Part shown: piece by piece, positions 8,907 to 16,444 of the stretch
Layout: each line of letters begins with the position of its first letter
How positions within the stretch are numbered: the first letter of the stretch is position 1
Origin: Acidimicrobiales bacterium
Lineage (GTDB): Bacteria > Actinomycetota > Acidimicrobiia > Acidimicrobiales > Ilumatobacteraceae
Length of the DNA: 33,800 nucleotides
NCBI GenBank assembly: GCA_030832455.1
Contig: JAURJB010000012.1
Location: forward strand, 1-33,800
Direction: 5' to 3'
Made by a program: the position numbers and the translations under genes
Notes under the pieces: model-generated
What the model was told of the DNA's origin: nothing
Databases searched by the model: none
Seen by the model: the letters and a program-made list of their open reading frames with translations, nothing else

Positions 8907-9433
8907 CCACCGCACGTATCGGTGTCGTCACCGTCTCTGATCGTGCGTCCCAAGGTGTATACGAGGACTTAGGTGGACCGGCAATCCGTGATTACCTCGG
9001 CAAGCACATTACCAGTGACTGGACCGATGTTTCACGAATCGTTCCCGACGAAACCGACATCGTCGCGGCAACGCTGATTGACCTCGTCGACATCGAGCAC
9101 TGCTCACTGATTGTGACTACTGGCGGCACGGGCCCTGCACTTCGCGACATCACCCCAGAAGCAACAGAATCGGTATGCCACAAGATGATGCCTGGCTTTG
9201 GCGAATTGATGCGTCAGGTAAGCCTGCAATACGTACCCACAGCAATCCTTTCGCGACAGACAGCGGGTATTCGGGGAACATGTCTGATTGTCAATCTGCC
9301 CGGCAAACCAACATCAATCGCTCAATGTCTTGACGCTGTATTGCCTGCGATTCCTTATTGCATTGACATTATTGGCGGTGCGCACATTGATATTGGCAAT
9401 GGGCTTGAAGCGTTTCGACCTAAACCGAAATAG
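8900..9433 (+). CDS. mog: Molybdopterin adenylyltransferase (MogA/MoaB family)
   Basis: 177 residues from the GTG at 8900, which makes the protein begin with ARIGVVTVSDRAS much as E. coli MogA does. The frame is open further and a GTG at 8849 would add 17 residues; neither start has a strong Shine-Dalgarno sequence. VTTGGTGPALRDITPEAT and MPGFGELMRQ, followed by VPTAILSRQ, match MogA closely. The enzyme adenylylates molybdopterin before molybdenum insertion. It overlaps the sulfotransferase end by 7 nt, so it is part of the same operon. It ends 3 nt from the stop of the convergent permease gene, with no terminator between. Confidence 0.9.
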   Translation: MVTTARIGVVTVSDRASQGVYEDLGGPAIRDYLGKHITSDWTDVSRIVPDETDIVAATLIDLVDIEHCSLIVTTGGTGPALRDITPEATESVCHKMMPGFGELMRQVSLQYVPTAILSRQTAGIRGTCLIVNLPGKPTSIAQCLDAVLPAIPYCIDIIGGAHIDIGNGLEAFRPKPK

Positions 9434-9436
9434 CGA

Positions 9437-10678
9437 TTACTTACTCGCGTCGTACGCCTGACCAGCAGCCTTTGGCGCACGGCTGCGGCCAACAAATCCG
9501 GCAACCACAACCAGCGTCACGATGTAGGGGGCCATCAACAAAAACTCTGACGGGATTCCCGTATCCAAGTTGGACATCTTCAACTGAATTGCCTCGGCCA
9601 AACCAAACACCAAGGCTGCAGTGAGGGCCCCCACTGGGTGCCATCGACCAAAGATCACCGCGGCAAGCGCGATGAATCCGCGACCACTTGTGATGTTTTG
9701 GTCAAAACGCCCAACTGTTCCAATCGGCCACCATGCTCCGCCAAGCCCCGCAACCGCACCGGCAATCCAAACGTTGCGATAGCGAAGTTTGAGCACATCT
9801 ACTCCCAACGTGCCAGCAGCCTGCGGGTACTCACCTACCGCACGCGTGCGCAGCCCCCAGCGTGTGCGGTACATAAACCAAGTGGTAATTACCACAGCGA
9901 ATAGTGAAATGTACACAAAGTACGTTTGCGTAAATAGTGCAACGCCAATAACAGGAATGTCGCTCAGTAGTGGAACCGCATATGGGGTGAATGGCTTAAC
10001 AATGTTGTACTCGGGATGAGGCGTGAGCACACGTTGAGACAAAAAGCTTGTCAAACCGAGCGAGAAGAAGTTGATTGCGAATCCAACGATGACTTGATCC
10101 ACGCGAAAACGAATGGCGAATACCGCGAGCAATGCCGATAGTCCGACACCCATCGCCATCGCACCCAACACGCCAAACCAAGGTCCATACAACGAACCCA
10201 CAACCGCACCCGCAAATGCACCACCAAGCAACTGACCTTCAATCGCAATGTTGATGATTCCGCTGCGTTCACACAGAATGCCTGCGATTGCACCAAGCGT
10301 GATAGGCACACTGCGAGTAACCGTGTCCTGCAACATTCCTGTGAGATTGAATGACCCGCCCGATGTCGCCCAGGCCAAGAATCCCACCACGAACATTGCC
10401 GTTGCAAAGGCAAGCATGACGTTGGTCCATTTACCGAAGCCTCGATACAGCTGAACCGCGCCAAGTGCACCAAGCACAACTGCAAGTGCTTGGGCAAAAG
10501 GTTGTGCCGGAAGCACAAGCGTGAAGGATTCGACAAGCTTGAAGCCAGCATCACCTGGACGGGCAGACAAGAAAAAAGCCGAAACGAGCGCTAGGAAAAT
10601 GAGCGACAAACCTACGTTGCGCGAACGCTTCTTCTGCTCTAGAGACATCAATGGAGTTGCAATTTCTGTTGTACTCAT
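9437..10678 (-). CDS. Second BMP-type ABC transporter, permease (NupQ-like, extended N-terminus)
   Basis: 413 residues from the ATG at 10678, chosen because it has AGGGGGTGGGG upstream and makes a 4-nt ATGA overlap with the preceding gene; a GTG at 10687 is possible. CERSGIINIAIEGQLLGGA is the NupQ-type motif. Compared with the 313-residue paralogue at 306-1247 it carries roughly 100 extra N-terminal residues with about three more hydrophobic segments before the conserved core. Last gene of the second BMP transporter operon. Confidence 0.9.
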   Translation of the reverse strand: MSTTEIATPLMSLEQKKRSRNVGLSLIFLALVSAFFLSARPGDAGFKLVESFTLVLPAQPFAQALAVVLGALGAVQLYRGFGKWTNVMLAFATAMFVVGFLAWATSGGSFNLTGMLQDTVTRSVPITLGAIAGILCERSGIINIAIEGQLLGGAFAGAVVGSLYGPWFGVLGAMAMGVGLSALLAVFAIRFRVDQVIVGFAINFFSLGLTSFLSQRVLTPHPEYNIVKPFTPYAVPLLSDIPVIGVALFTQTYFVYISLFAVVITTWFMYRTRWGLRTRAVGEYPQAAGTLGVDVLKLRYRNVWIAGAVAGLGGAWWPIGTVGRFDQNITSGRGFIALAAVIFGRWHPVGALTAALVFGLAEAIQLKMSNLDTGIPSEFLLMAPYIVTLVVVAGFVGRSRAPKAAGQAYDASK

Positions 10679-11829
10679 GATCCCCACCCCCTAAATGATT
10701 GGCCAACAGTGATTGATGCATTCTTCGTTCGCCAAATCGTTTTTACTAACAAAGGAGCAGCGATAAACATGACGATGAGAGCACGCAATACGATGATCAA
10801 GTCAATTGGTACATCGCTGTTTGTCTGCATCTGGCGACCGCCGGCTTGCAACGCCCCAAACAATATTGCGGCAATTAATGTGCCTAATGGTGTCGACTGA
10901 CCAAGGAGCGCAATGGCAATGGCATCAAAGCCAATATTGCCAGCAAAATTTTGAGACGCGTAACCATACGTACCGAGTACTTCAGCCGCACCTGCCAAAC
11001 CTGCAAAACCACCCGCGAATGTCATTGACAGTACGGTGAGCCGCTTGACATGCATCCCTGCGTATGTGGCTGCATCTGCATTTAGCCCATACGCACGGAA
11101 TTCGAAGCCGGTCGATGAGTATTTGAGGAACCACCAATATGCAAGCACTGCACCAATCGCAACAATGAATCCAATGTGAGCGATCAGATCAGCGCGACCG
11201 TCCAAGAAGCCGAATAGTCGTGGCAAGCGACCCTGGGTACTCACCAATTTCGAAATCGGATCTGTGCGATCCTCGCGCTGGAAAAGATCTGTCTTCAACA
11301 ACCACAAAATGAGAAAGGCCATGATGTTGTTGAGCATGATGGTGGTGATCACTTCATGAGCACCCGTGCGAGCCTTCAATACTCCAGGAATTGCACCAAA
11401 AACTGCACCACCCACTGCACCCGCGATAATCGCTAGTGGAACTTGAATGATTCCAGGGCCATCCATAGCAAACCCAACCCACAAAGCGGTCATGCCACCA
11501 GCAAGCATTTGACCTGTTGCACCGATGTTGAACAAACCAGCCTTAAATGCAATCGCTACGGAAACACCGCACAAAATAAGTGGAGTCGAACTATTGATGG
11601 TATTCGAAATTGCGCGCAACGAACCGAAAGAACCAACGACGAGCGCCCAATACGCACTACCTACTGTGGAGAGTGCACCGAGGATGTCGCCATTTTGCAG
11701 ATTGTCTACGTCGGACGCGACAATGATCAAAGCGCCAATAATGAGCGCTGTAAGCACAGCAAGCAAGGTGAGTTTGAGCGAACTGATCCTGTTAAGTCGT
11801 TCGCCCAAAGCATTGAATACGCGTTTCAT
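10675..11829 (-). CDS. Second BMP-type ABC transporter, permease (NupP-like)
   Basis: 384 residues. A hydrophobic segment at about 20-42 precedes the core. FKAGLFNIGATGQMLAGG is the NupP FNIGxxGQ motif and KARTGAHEVITTIMLNN the conserved loop. Both ends overlap neighbouring genes by 4 nt. Within the window it is a paralogue of the permease at 1244-2350 but clearly diverged, so the two systems are not a recent duplication. Confidence 0.9.
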   Translation of the reverse strand: MKRVFNALGERLNRISSLKLTLLAVLTALIIGALIIVASDVDNLQNGDILGALSTVGSAYWALVVGSFGSLRAISNTINSSTPLILCGVSVAIAFKAGLFNIGATGQMLAGGMTALWVGFAMDGPGIIQVPLAIIAGAVGGAVFGAIPGVLKARTGAHEVITTIMLNNIMAFLILWLLKTDLFQREDRTDPISKLVSTQGRLPRLFGFLDGRADLIAHIGFIVAIGAVLAYWWFLKYSSTGFEFRAYGLNADAATYAGMHVKRLTVLSMTFAGGFAGLAGAAEVLGTYGYASQNFAGNIGFDAIAIALLGQSTPLGTLIAAILFGALQAGGRQMQTNSDVPIDLIIVLRALIVMFIAAPLLVKTIWRTKNASITVGQSFRGWGS

Positions 11830-13349
11830 TTCTGCACCACACCGTCAGGACGTGAACCAGCCATGTACAAACCGACTTCCATCGGTGACACCTTCTTTGG
11901 GTCGAGTTCGGCAACAACTTTGCCCCGATACATCACTAACAACCGATCGGAAAGCGCCATCACCTCGTCGAGTTCGGTGCTTACAATCAGCACTGCTGTA
12001 CCGGCGTCGCGCTCCTTCACAATGCGCGAGTGGATGTACTCAATGCTGCCGACGTCGACTCCACGAGTTGGCTGTGCGGCGATGGTCAGCCTGAGATCCC
12101 GACTTAATTCACGAGCAACAATCACCTTTTGCTGATTTCCGCCCGACAGAGTTCCAGCCCCAGTTTCCTTACTTGGTGTTCTGATGTCGTATTCAGTGAT
12201 CAGCGAGTCGGCGACCAAGTTTGCCGCGTCCCAATTGACCACTAACCCGTGCGAGAACTGATCATCGTGATAACGAGTGAGCACCAAGTTCTCGGCCACA
12301 CTAAGCCCACCGACCAAACCCTGGCGTTGACGATCTTCGGGGATATGCGCCATACCCATGTGATGGCGTTCGCGCGGGTTGCTGTGCGTGAGATCCTTGC
12401 CATCCAACGTGATAGTTCCTCCAGCGGCCTTACGCAACCCCGTAAGCGCTTCGACCAACTCGGTTTGGCCGTTACCTTGCACACCTGCAACACCAACAAT
12501 TTCACCGGCATGAACGCTGAACGAAACACCCTCAACATGAGTGCGACCATCTGCGTCGATCACCGTCAAATCGCTCACACTCAACACCACTTCGCCAGCA
12601 TGGGCAGATTTCTTTTCCACCGTTAGCTGAACGGGACGCCCCACCATCATCTCGGCGATCTCCGACTCAGATGCCGTAGCTGGGTCTGCTTCACCGACAA
12701 CTTTTCCACGGCGCAGCACAGCAATTCTGTTAGCAACTGAAAGCGCTTCTTTGAGTTTATGTGTAATAAAGACAACACCACGACCAGCCTTAACCAACGT
12801 GTTGACGATCTCAAAAAATTCAACAATTTCATTTGGTGTAAGCACCGCAGTCGGTTCGTCAAACACCACAACTTTGGCATCTCGCAATAAGACCTTGACA
12901 ATCTCGACACGCTGCTGAACTCCAACTGGGAGATCTTCAATTATCGCATCAGGATCAAGATCAAGATTGTACTTTACCGAAATCTCGCGCACCATCTTGC
13001 GCGCTTCATCAATGTGCAATTTCCCAAAACGTCCCGTTGGTTCTACACCGAGCACAACATTTTCGGCCACGGTGAACACTGGCACCAACATGAAGTGTTG
13101 GTGCACCATTCCAATTCCTGCAGCAATCGCATCGGCAGGAGAAGAAAAAACCTGCGCAACGTCATCAATGAGAATTTCACCTTCATCGGGCTTGTACATG
13201 CCATACAGGACGCTCATTAATGTCGATTTGCCTGCGCCGTTTTCTCCGATGAGTGCAAGAACTTCACCGGTATTCAATGTCAGATTGACGTTGTCGTTGG
13301 CAATTACTCCAGGGAAACGCTTGGTAATTGCGCGCAATTCAAGCTTCAT
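11826..13349 (-). CDS. Second BMP-type ABC transporter, double ATP-binding protein (NupO-like)
   Basis: 507 residues with two ABC domains. The first is intact: Walker A GENGAGKST at 35-43, a signature region reading LPVGVQQRVEI, and Walker B VVFDEPTA. The second is degenerate in the usual family way (GVQGNGQTEL for Walker A, LSGGNQQK signature, AQPTRGVDVG). The start ATG at 13349 has GGGGAG about 9 nt upstream. A GC-rich hairpin lies between this gene and the binding-protein gene upstream, so ATPase and permeases may be expressed at a lower level than the binding protein. Confidence 0.92.
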   Translation of the reverse strand: MKLELRAITKRFPGVIANDNVNLTLNTGEVLALIGENGAGKSTLMSVLYGMYKPDEGEILIDDVAQVFSSPADAIAAGIGMVHQHFMLVPVFTVAENVVLGVEPTGRFGKLHIDEARKMVREISVKYNLDLDPDAIIEDLPVGVQQRVEIVKVLLRDAKVVVFDEPTAVLTPNEIVEFFEIVNTLVKAGRGVVFITHKLKEALSVANRIAVLRRGKVVGEADPATASESEIAEMMVGRPVQLTVEKKSAHAGEVVLSVSDLTVIDADGRTHVEGVSFSVHAGEIVGVAGVQGNGQTELVEALTGLRKAAGGTITLDGKDLTHSNPRERHHMGMAHIPEDRQRQGLVGGLSVAENLVLTRYHDDQFSHGLVVNWDAANLVADSLITEYDIRTPSKETGAGTLSGGNQQKVIVARELSRDLRLTIAAQPTRGVDVGSIEYIHSRIVKERDAGTAVLIVSTELDEVMALSDRLLVMYRGKVVAELDPKKVSPMEVGLYMAGSRPDGVVQK

Positions 13350-13415
13350 GAACGACTACTCCCCATGCCCACACACTAATCAACTACACCCAATCAGGTT
13401 GAATGCAGAAACTAA

Positions 13416-13443
13416 AACGGGGGCCGCTTTCGCGACCCCCGTT
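13416..13443 (-). terminator. Intercistronic hairpin/attenuator between binding protein and ATPase of BMP system 2
   Basis: Arms AACGGGGG and CCCCCGTT pair; after one mismatch a CGC/GCG helix closes on a GAAA tetraloop (read on the minus strand), and TTTTAGTTT follows. This is a good intrinsic terminator placed about 30 nt behind the binding-protein stop and before the ATPase gene. It probably lets only part of the transcripts continue, or protects the 3' end of the binding-protein mRNA. Confidence 0.8.
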
Positions 13444-13475
13444 CTTACTATTTAATCGCTTGTTAGAGCGAAGAA

Positions 13476-14513
13476 TTAACTCGTGACGATTGAACCATCA
13501 ATGATGCCAGCAGTTACTGCATCAAGTTCTGCCTCAAGTTCACCGGAAATGGTTGATGTAATTGCTACACCTACACCACCGTTTTCGAGGGTACCGAGAT
13601 AATCGGTTCCGCCACCGGTTCCATTCAGTGCATCCGACACGGCTTGAAGAACTGCAGCGTCAATCTTCTTCAACACTGATGCTACATACACCTCTGCCTG
13701 AGTTGGGTTTGAGATGGTCATGTCCACGTCAACACCGATGATCTTCACTGCACCTGCAGAGTCCATCGCGAACTGCGATGAGCCGAGGCCTACTGGACCT
13801 GCAACTGGGAAGATGATGTCGGCGCCTTCGTCGGCCATGCTCTTGGCAATGCTGGATCCCTTGGTCTGGTCACTGAAGTCACCAGAGAAGGTTCCGTCTT
13901 GCTTCGCTATGTCCCAACCGAGAACCTTCACTGAAGTTCCCTTTTGTGCGTTGTAGTACTCAACACCCAAAGCGAAACCCTGCATGAAGATTGCTACAGG
14001 TGGAATGTTGATTCCACCGAAGGTTCCTACAACACCCGTCTGGGTGGTTGCAGCTGCCATGTAGCCAGCCAAGAATGACGGCTGATCAGTTGCGAAGGTA
14101 AGACCCTGAACGTTTGGTGCCGAAGTGTTGGAGTCAACAATTGCGAACTGAACGGTTGGGTTTGCCTCTGCTGCTGCCTTCGTTGCATCTGCGAGCAAGA
14201 AGCCCACGGTAACGATGACGTTGCAACCCTTGTCAACGAATGACTGAAGGTTTGGCTGGTAGTCGGCATCTGATGCTGACTCGAGCAGGTCGATGCTTAC
14301 ACCGAGTTCTGCTTCTGCAAGCTTGAGACCGTCATAGGCATTCTGGTTAAAGCCCTTGTCATCAACGCCACCGATGTCGGTAACTTCGCATGCCAAGCCA
14401 GCTGAAACTGCTGCCTCTGTTGATTCTGTTTCAGTTTCTGACGAACCGCAAGCGGCCAATCCAACTACTGCAACGAGACCAACAGCGAGACCTTTAAATG
14501 TCTGCTTTCTCAT
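13476..14513 (-). CDS. BMP/PnrA family substrate-binding lipoprotein, nucleoside-type
   Basis: 345 residues with a lipoprotein signal peptide: basic start, hydrophobic core and LAAC with Cys22, then an acidic Thr/Glu linker. DIGGVDDKGFNQNAYDGL and the later FGGINIPPVAIFMQGFALG are typical of PnrA/TmpC nucleoside-binding proteins (family knowledge; ligand inferred). It would capture the ligand outside the membrane for the ABC importer downstream. It is followed by a terminator-like hairpin, which fits a higher need for binding protein. GAGGGAGA provides the Shine-Dalgarno sequence, again just after a leader hairpin. Confidence 0.92.
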   Translation of the reverse strand: MRKQTFKGLAVGLVAVVGLAACGSSETETESTEAAVSAGLACEVTDIGGVDDKGFNQNAYDGLKLAEAELGVSIDLLESASDADYQPNLQSFVDKGCNVIVTVGFLLADATKAAAEANPTVQFAIVDSNTSAPNVQGLTFATDQPSFLAGYMAAATTQTGVVGTFGGINIPPVAIFMQGFALGVEYYNAQKGTSVKVLGWDIAKQDGTFSGDFSDQTKGSSIAKSMADEGADIIFPVAGPVGLGSSQFAMDSAGAVKIIGVDVDMTISNPTQAEVYVASVLKKIDAAVLQAVSDALNGTGGGTDYLGTLENGGVGVAITSTISGELEAELDAVTAGIIDGSIVTS

Positions 14514-14531
14514 TATGTTTTCTCCCTCTTA

Positions 14532-14549
14532 CGTGTCTCTTGAAACACG
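14532..14549 (-). promoter_or_regulatory. Leader inverted repeat next to the BMP-2 ribosome binding site
   Basis: CGTGT and ACACG arms enclose an 8-nt middle. On the minus strand the repeat is followed within a few bases by GAGGGAGA, the Shine-Dalgarno region for the ATG at 14513. The position mirrors that of the repeat in front of the first BMP gene. Function unknown. Confidence 0.4.
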
Positions 14550-14568
14550 CATGTTTGTTGATGGTGAG

Positions 14569-14574
14569 ATCATA
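14569..14574 (-). promoter_or_regulatory. Candidate -10 element for the second BMP operon
   Basis: TATGAT on the minus strand matches the TATAAT consensus at five of six positions and would start transcription about 50 nt before the ATG at 14513, leaving the leader hairpin in the mRNA. No matching -35 hexamer is found 16-18 nt upstream, so this is tentative. Confidence 0.3.
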
Positions 14575-14596
14575 GTTCACAAAATGCAGTCGGTTT

Positions 14597-16420
14597 TTAC
14601 CATGTGTCAACCATCGGACGCTTTTTTGAAGATCGTCGAGGTGGCATTGGACACGCCGACAGGACACCGAGAATCACCTCTCGCGTCTGGGCTGGGTCGA
14701 TCACATCATCGATTTCGGTATGGCTTGCCATGCTGAGGGCACTGCCCCGCATATAAGCGGAGGCGATGAGGCGCTTTTCCAATTCCGCACGTTCTTCTGG
14801 TGTTCCTGCCGCGTCTAGCTCTTTTTTAAAGCCCAACCGAACAGCGCCCTCAAGCCCCATGCCACCAAACTCACCCGTTGGCCAGGCAACGATCATGTCT
14901 TTGGCATGAAAGCTTCCTCCCGCCATCGCTTGAGCACCAAGCCCATACCCCTTGCGCAAAACAACCGTGATCCATGGAATGGTGACGCTTGCAGCCGTAA
15001 CGAACAGCCGTGCGAAGTGCCGCACCTGTGCAGACTCTTCGGCCTGAGGACCCACCATGAATCCAGGAGTATCACACAGCGAAACAATTGGGATATCGAA
15101 CGCATCACAGAGTTGAATAAAGCGCGCCATCTTGTCGGCAGCAGGTGTGTCGATTGCTCCACCTAGGTGCGCGGGGTTATTCGCAACAATGCCAACCGGC
15201 CTGCCCTCAATACGTGCGAACAAAGTGACGATGCCGACACCAAAATCTGGTCGAAGTTCAAGCACAGAATCAATATCGGCAAGCGTGTTGATTATTGCTC
15301 GAACGTCATACACACGCGTGCGTTGTTCGGGAACGAGTTCGCGCAATGCATCGTCGCTGTGACGACTGAACATCGTTGTGACGCCTTGAAAGTACGACAA
15401 GTACTTCTGTACAACTGCAACGGCTTCTGCTTCGTCGACAACACGAACATCAACGACTCCATTTTCGCTTTGAGTTGCAATCGGACCAATATCGGTTGGC
15501 TTCACCGTTCCAAGTCCACCACCTTCAATCATCGCTGGCCCAGCCATGCCAATGTTCGAATTCTCCGTTGCAATCACCACATCACAACATCCAAGCAATG
15601 CAGCGTTTCCCGCAAAGCAATAACCCGACGCGACTCCTACAAGTGGCACTAAGCCCGACAACTGTGCAAACGATGCAAATGACATCACATCAAGCCCGGC
15701 CACACCTGGCGCATCGGTATCACCTGGTCGGCCACCACCGCCTTCGGCGAACAACACCACTGGTGTCATGCTTCGTTTCGCAATTTCAAAGATGCGATCT
15801 TTCTTGCGGTGGTTAATAAACCCTTGAGTGCCTGCCAGCACGGTGTAGTCATATGCGACTACTGCACAGTGCGCGTTCTCTGCACCGAATATGTCTGCAT
15901 TAATGGTGGCTAGTCCCGTGATCAAACCATCTGCGGGAGTATTGGCGATGAGGTCTTCTTCGCTGCGACGACCACGCTGGGCCGCAACACCGAACCCGCC
16001 ATATTCGATAAATGAATGTGTATCAACGAGATCTGCAATGTTCTCGCGCGCGGTGCGTTGCCCCTTGGCATGACGCTTTTCGACCGCTTCTTGTCTGGCG
16101 TCATCGTGCAACAGTGCTCGACGTGTAAGCAATCGTGTTAGATCCTCACGCTCAGTTGTTGCGGCAATTTCGCCTTGAACAATCGGCTCTTGCGCAACTA
16201 CCGCAACGCATTCAACGAGCACCTGATCAACGTCAACCGTTTGCCCCACCTCCACGAAAACAGCGGTTAGCCGACACGCCATTTCGGCGATCAATGGATG
16301 TTCCATCTTCATTGATTCAATAATCAATAATTCCGCTCCAACGGCAACCACATCACCCACTGCAACGTTCACTGCAACCACCGTGCCAACTAGTGGCGAG
16401 CGCAACGACAAAACTGTCAT
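14597..16420 (-). CDS. Acyl-CoA carboxylase: N-terminal biotinyl domain fused to carboxyltransferase
   Basis: 607 residues. Residues 1-72 form a biotinyl/lipoyl domain with ESMKMEH, biotin site Lys38. Residues from about 95 to the end form the AccD/PccB-type carboxyltransferase, with the KDRIFEIA and EGGGGRPGD segments, the acyl-CoA oxyanion region GSGYCFAGNAALLG-like and, in the C-half, DTPGFMVGPQAEE and RKGYGLGAQAMAGG. It would transfer CO2 from carboxybiotin to an acyl-CoA. There is no biotin carboxylase domain or gene in the window, so that subunit must come from elsewhere. Biotinyl domain before carboxyltransferase, without biotin carboxylase, is an uncommon order. The acyl-CoA substrate (propionyl, methylcrotonyl, geranyl or other) cannot be read. 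No Shine-Dalgarno is visible before the ATG. Confidence 0.88.
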   Translation of the reverse strand: MTVLSLRSPLVGTVVAVNVAVGDVVAVGAELLIIESMKMEHPLIAEMACRLTAVFVEVGQTVDVDQVLVECVAVVAQEPIVQGEIAATTEREDLTRLLTRRALLHDDARQEAVEKRHAKGQRTARENIADLVDTHSFIEYGGFGVAAQRGRRSEEDLIANTPADGLITGLATINADIFGAENAHCAVVAYDYTVLAGTQGFINHRKKDRIFEIAKRSMTPVVLFAEGGGGRPGDTDAPGVAGLDVMSFASFAQLSGLVPLVGVASGYCFAGNAALLGCCDVVIATENSNIGMAGPAMIEGGGLGTVKPTDIGPIATQSENGVVDVRVVDEAEAVAVVQKYLSYFQGVTTMFSRHSDDALRELVPEQRTRVYDVRAIINTLADIDSVLELRPDFGVGIVTLFARIEGRPVGIVANNPAHLGGAIDTPAADKMARFIQLCDAFDIPIVSLCDTPGFMVGPQAEESAQVRHFARLFVTAASVTIPWITVVLRKGYGLGAQAMAGGSFHAKDMIVAWPTGEFGGMGLEGAVRLGFKKELDAAGTPEERAELEKRLIASAYMRGSALSMASHTEIDDVIDPAQTREVILGVLSACPMPPRRSSKKRPMVDTW

Positions 16421-16444
16421 GCGAAAACTGTAGACAAGTGTGAC

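Noticed and set aside
14605-14610. Perfect minus-strand TTGACA upstream of the second BMP operon
   Set aside because: It lies in the last codons of the carboxylase gene and no acceptable -10 follows at 16-18 nt; the TATGAT at 14569-14574 is 30 nt away.
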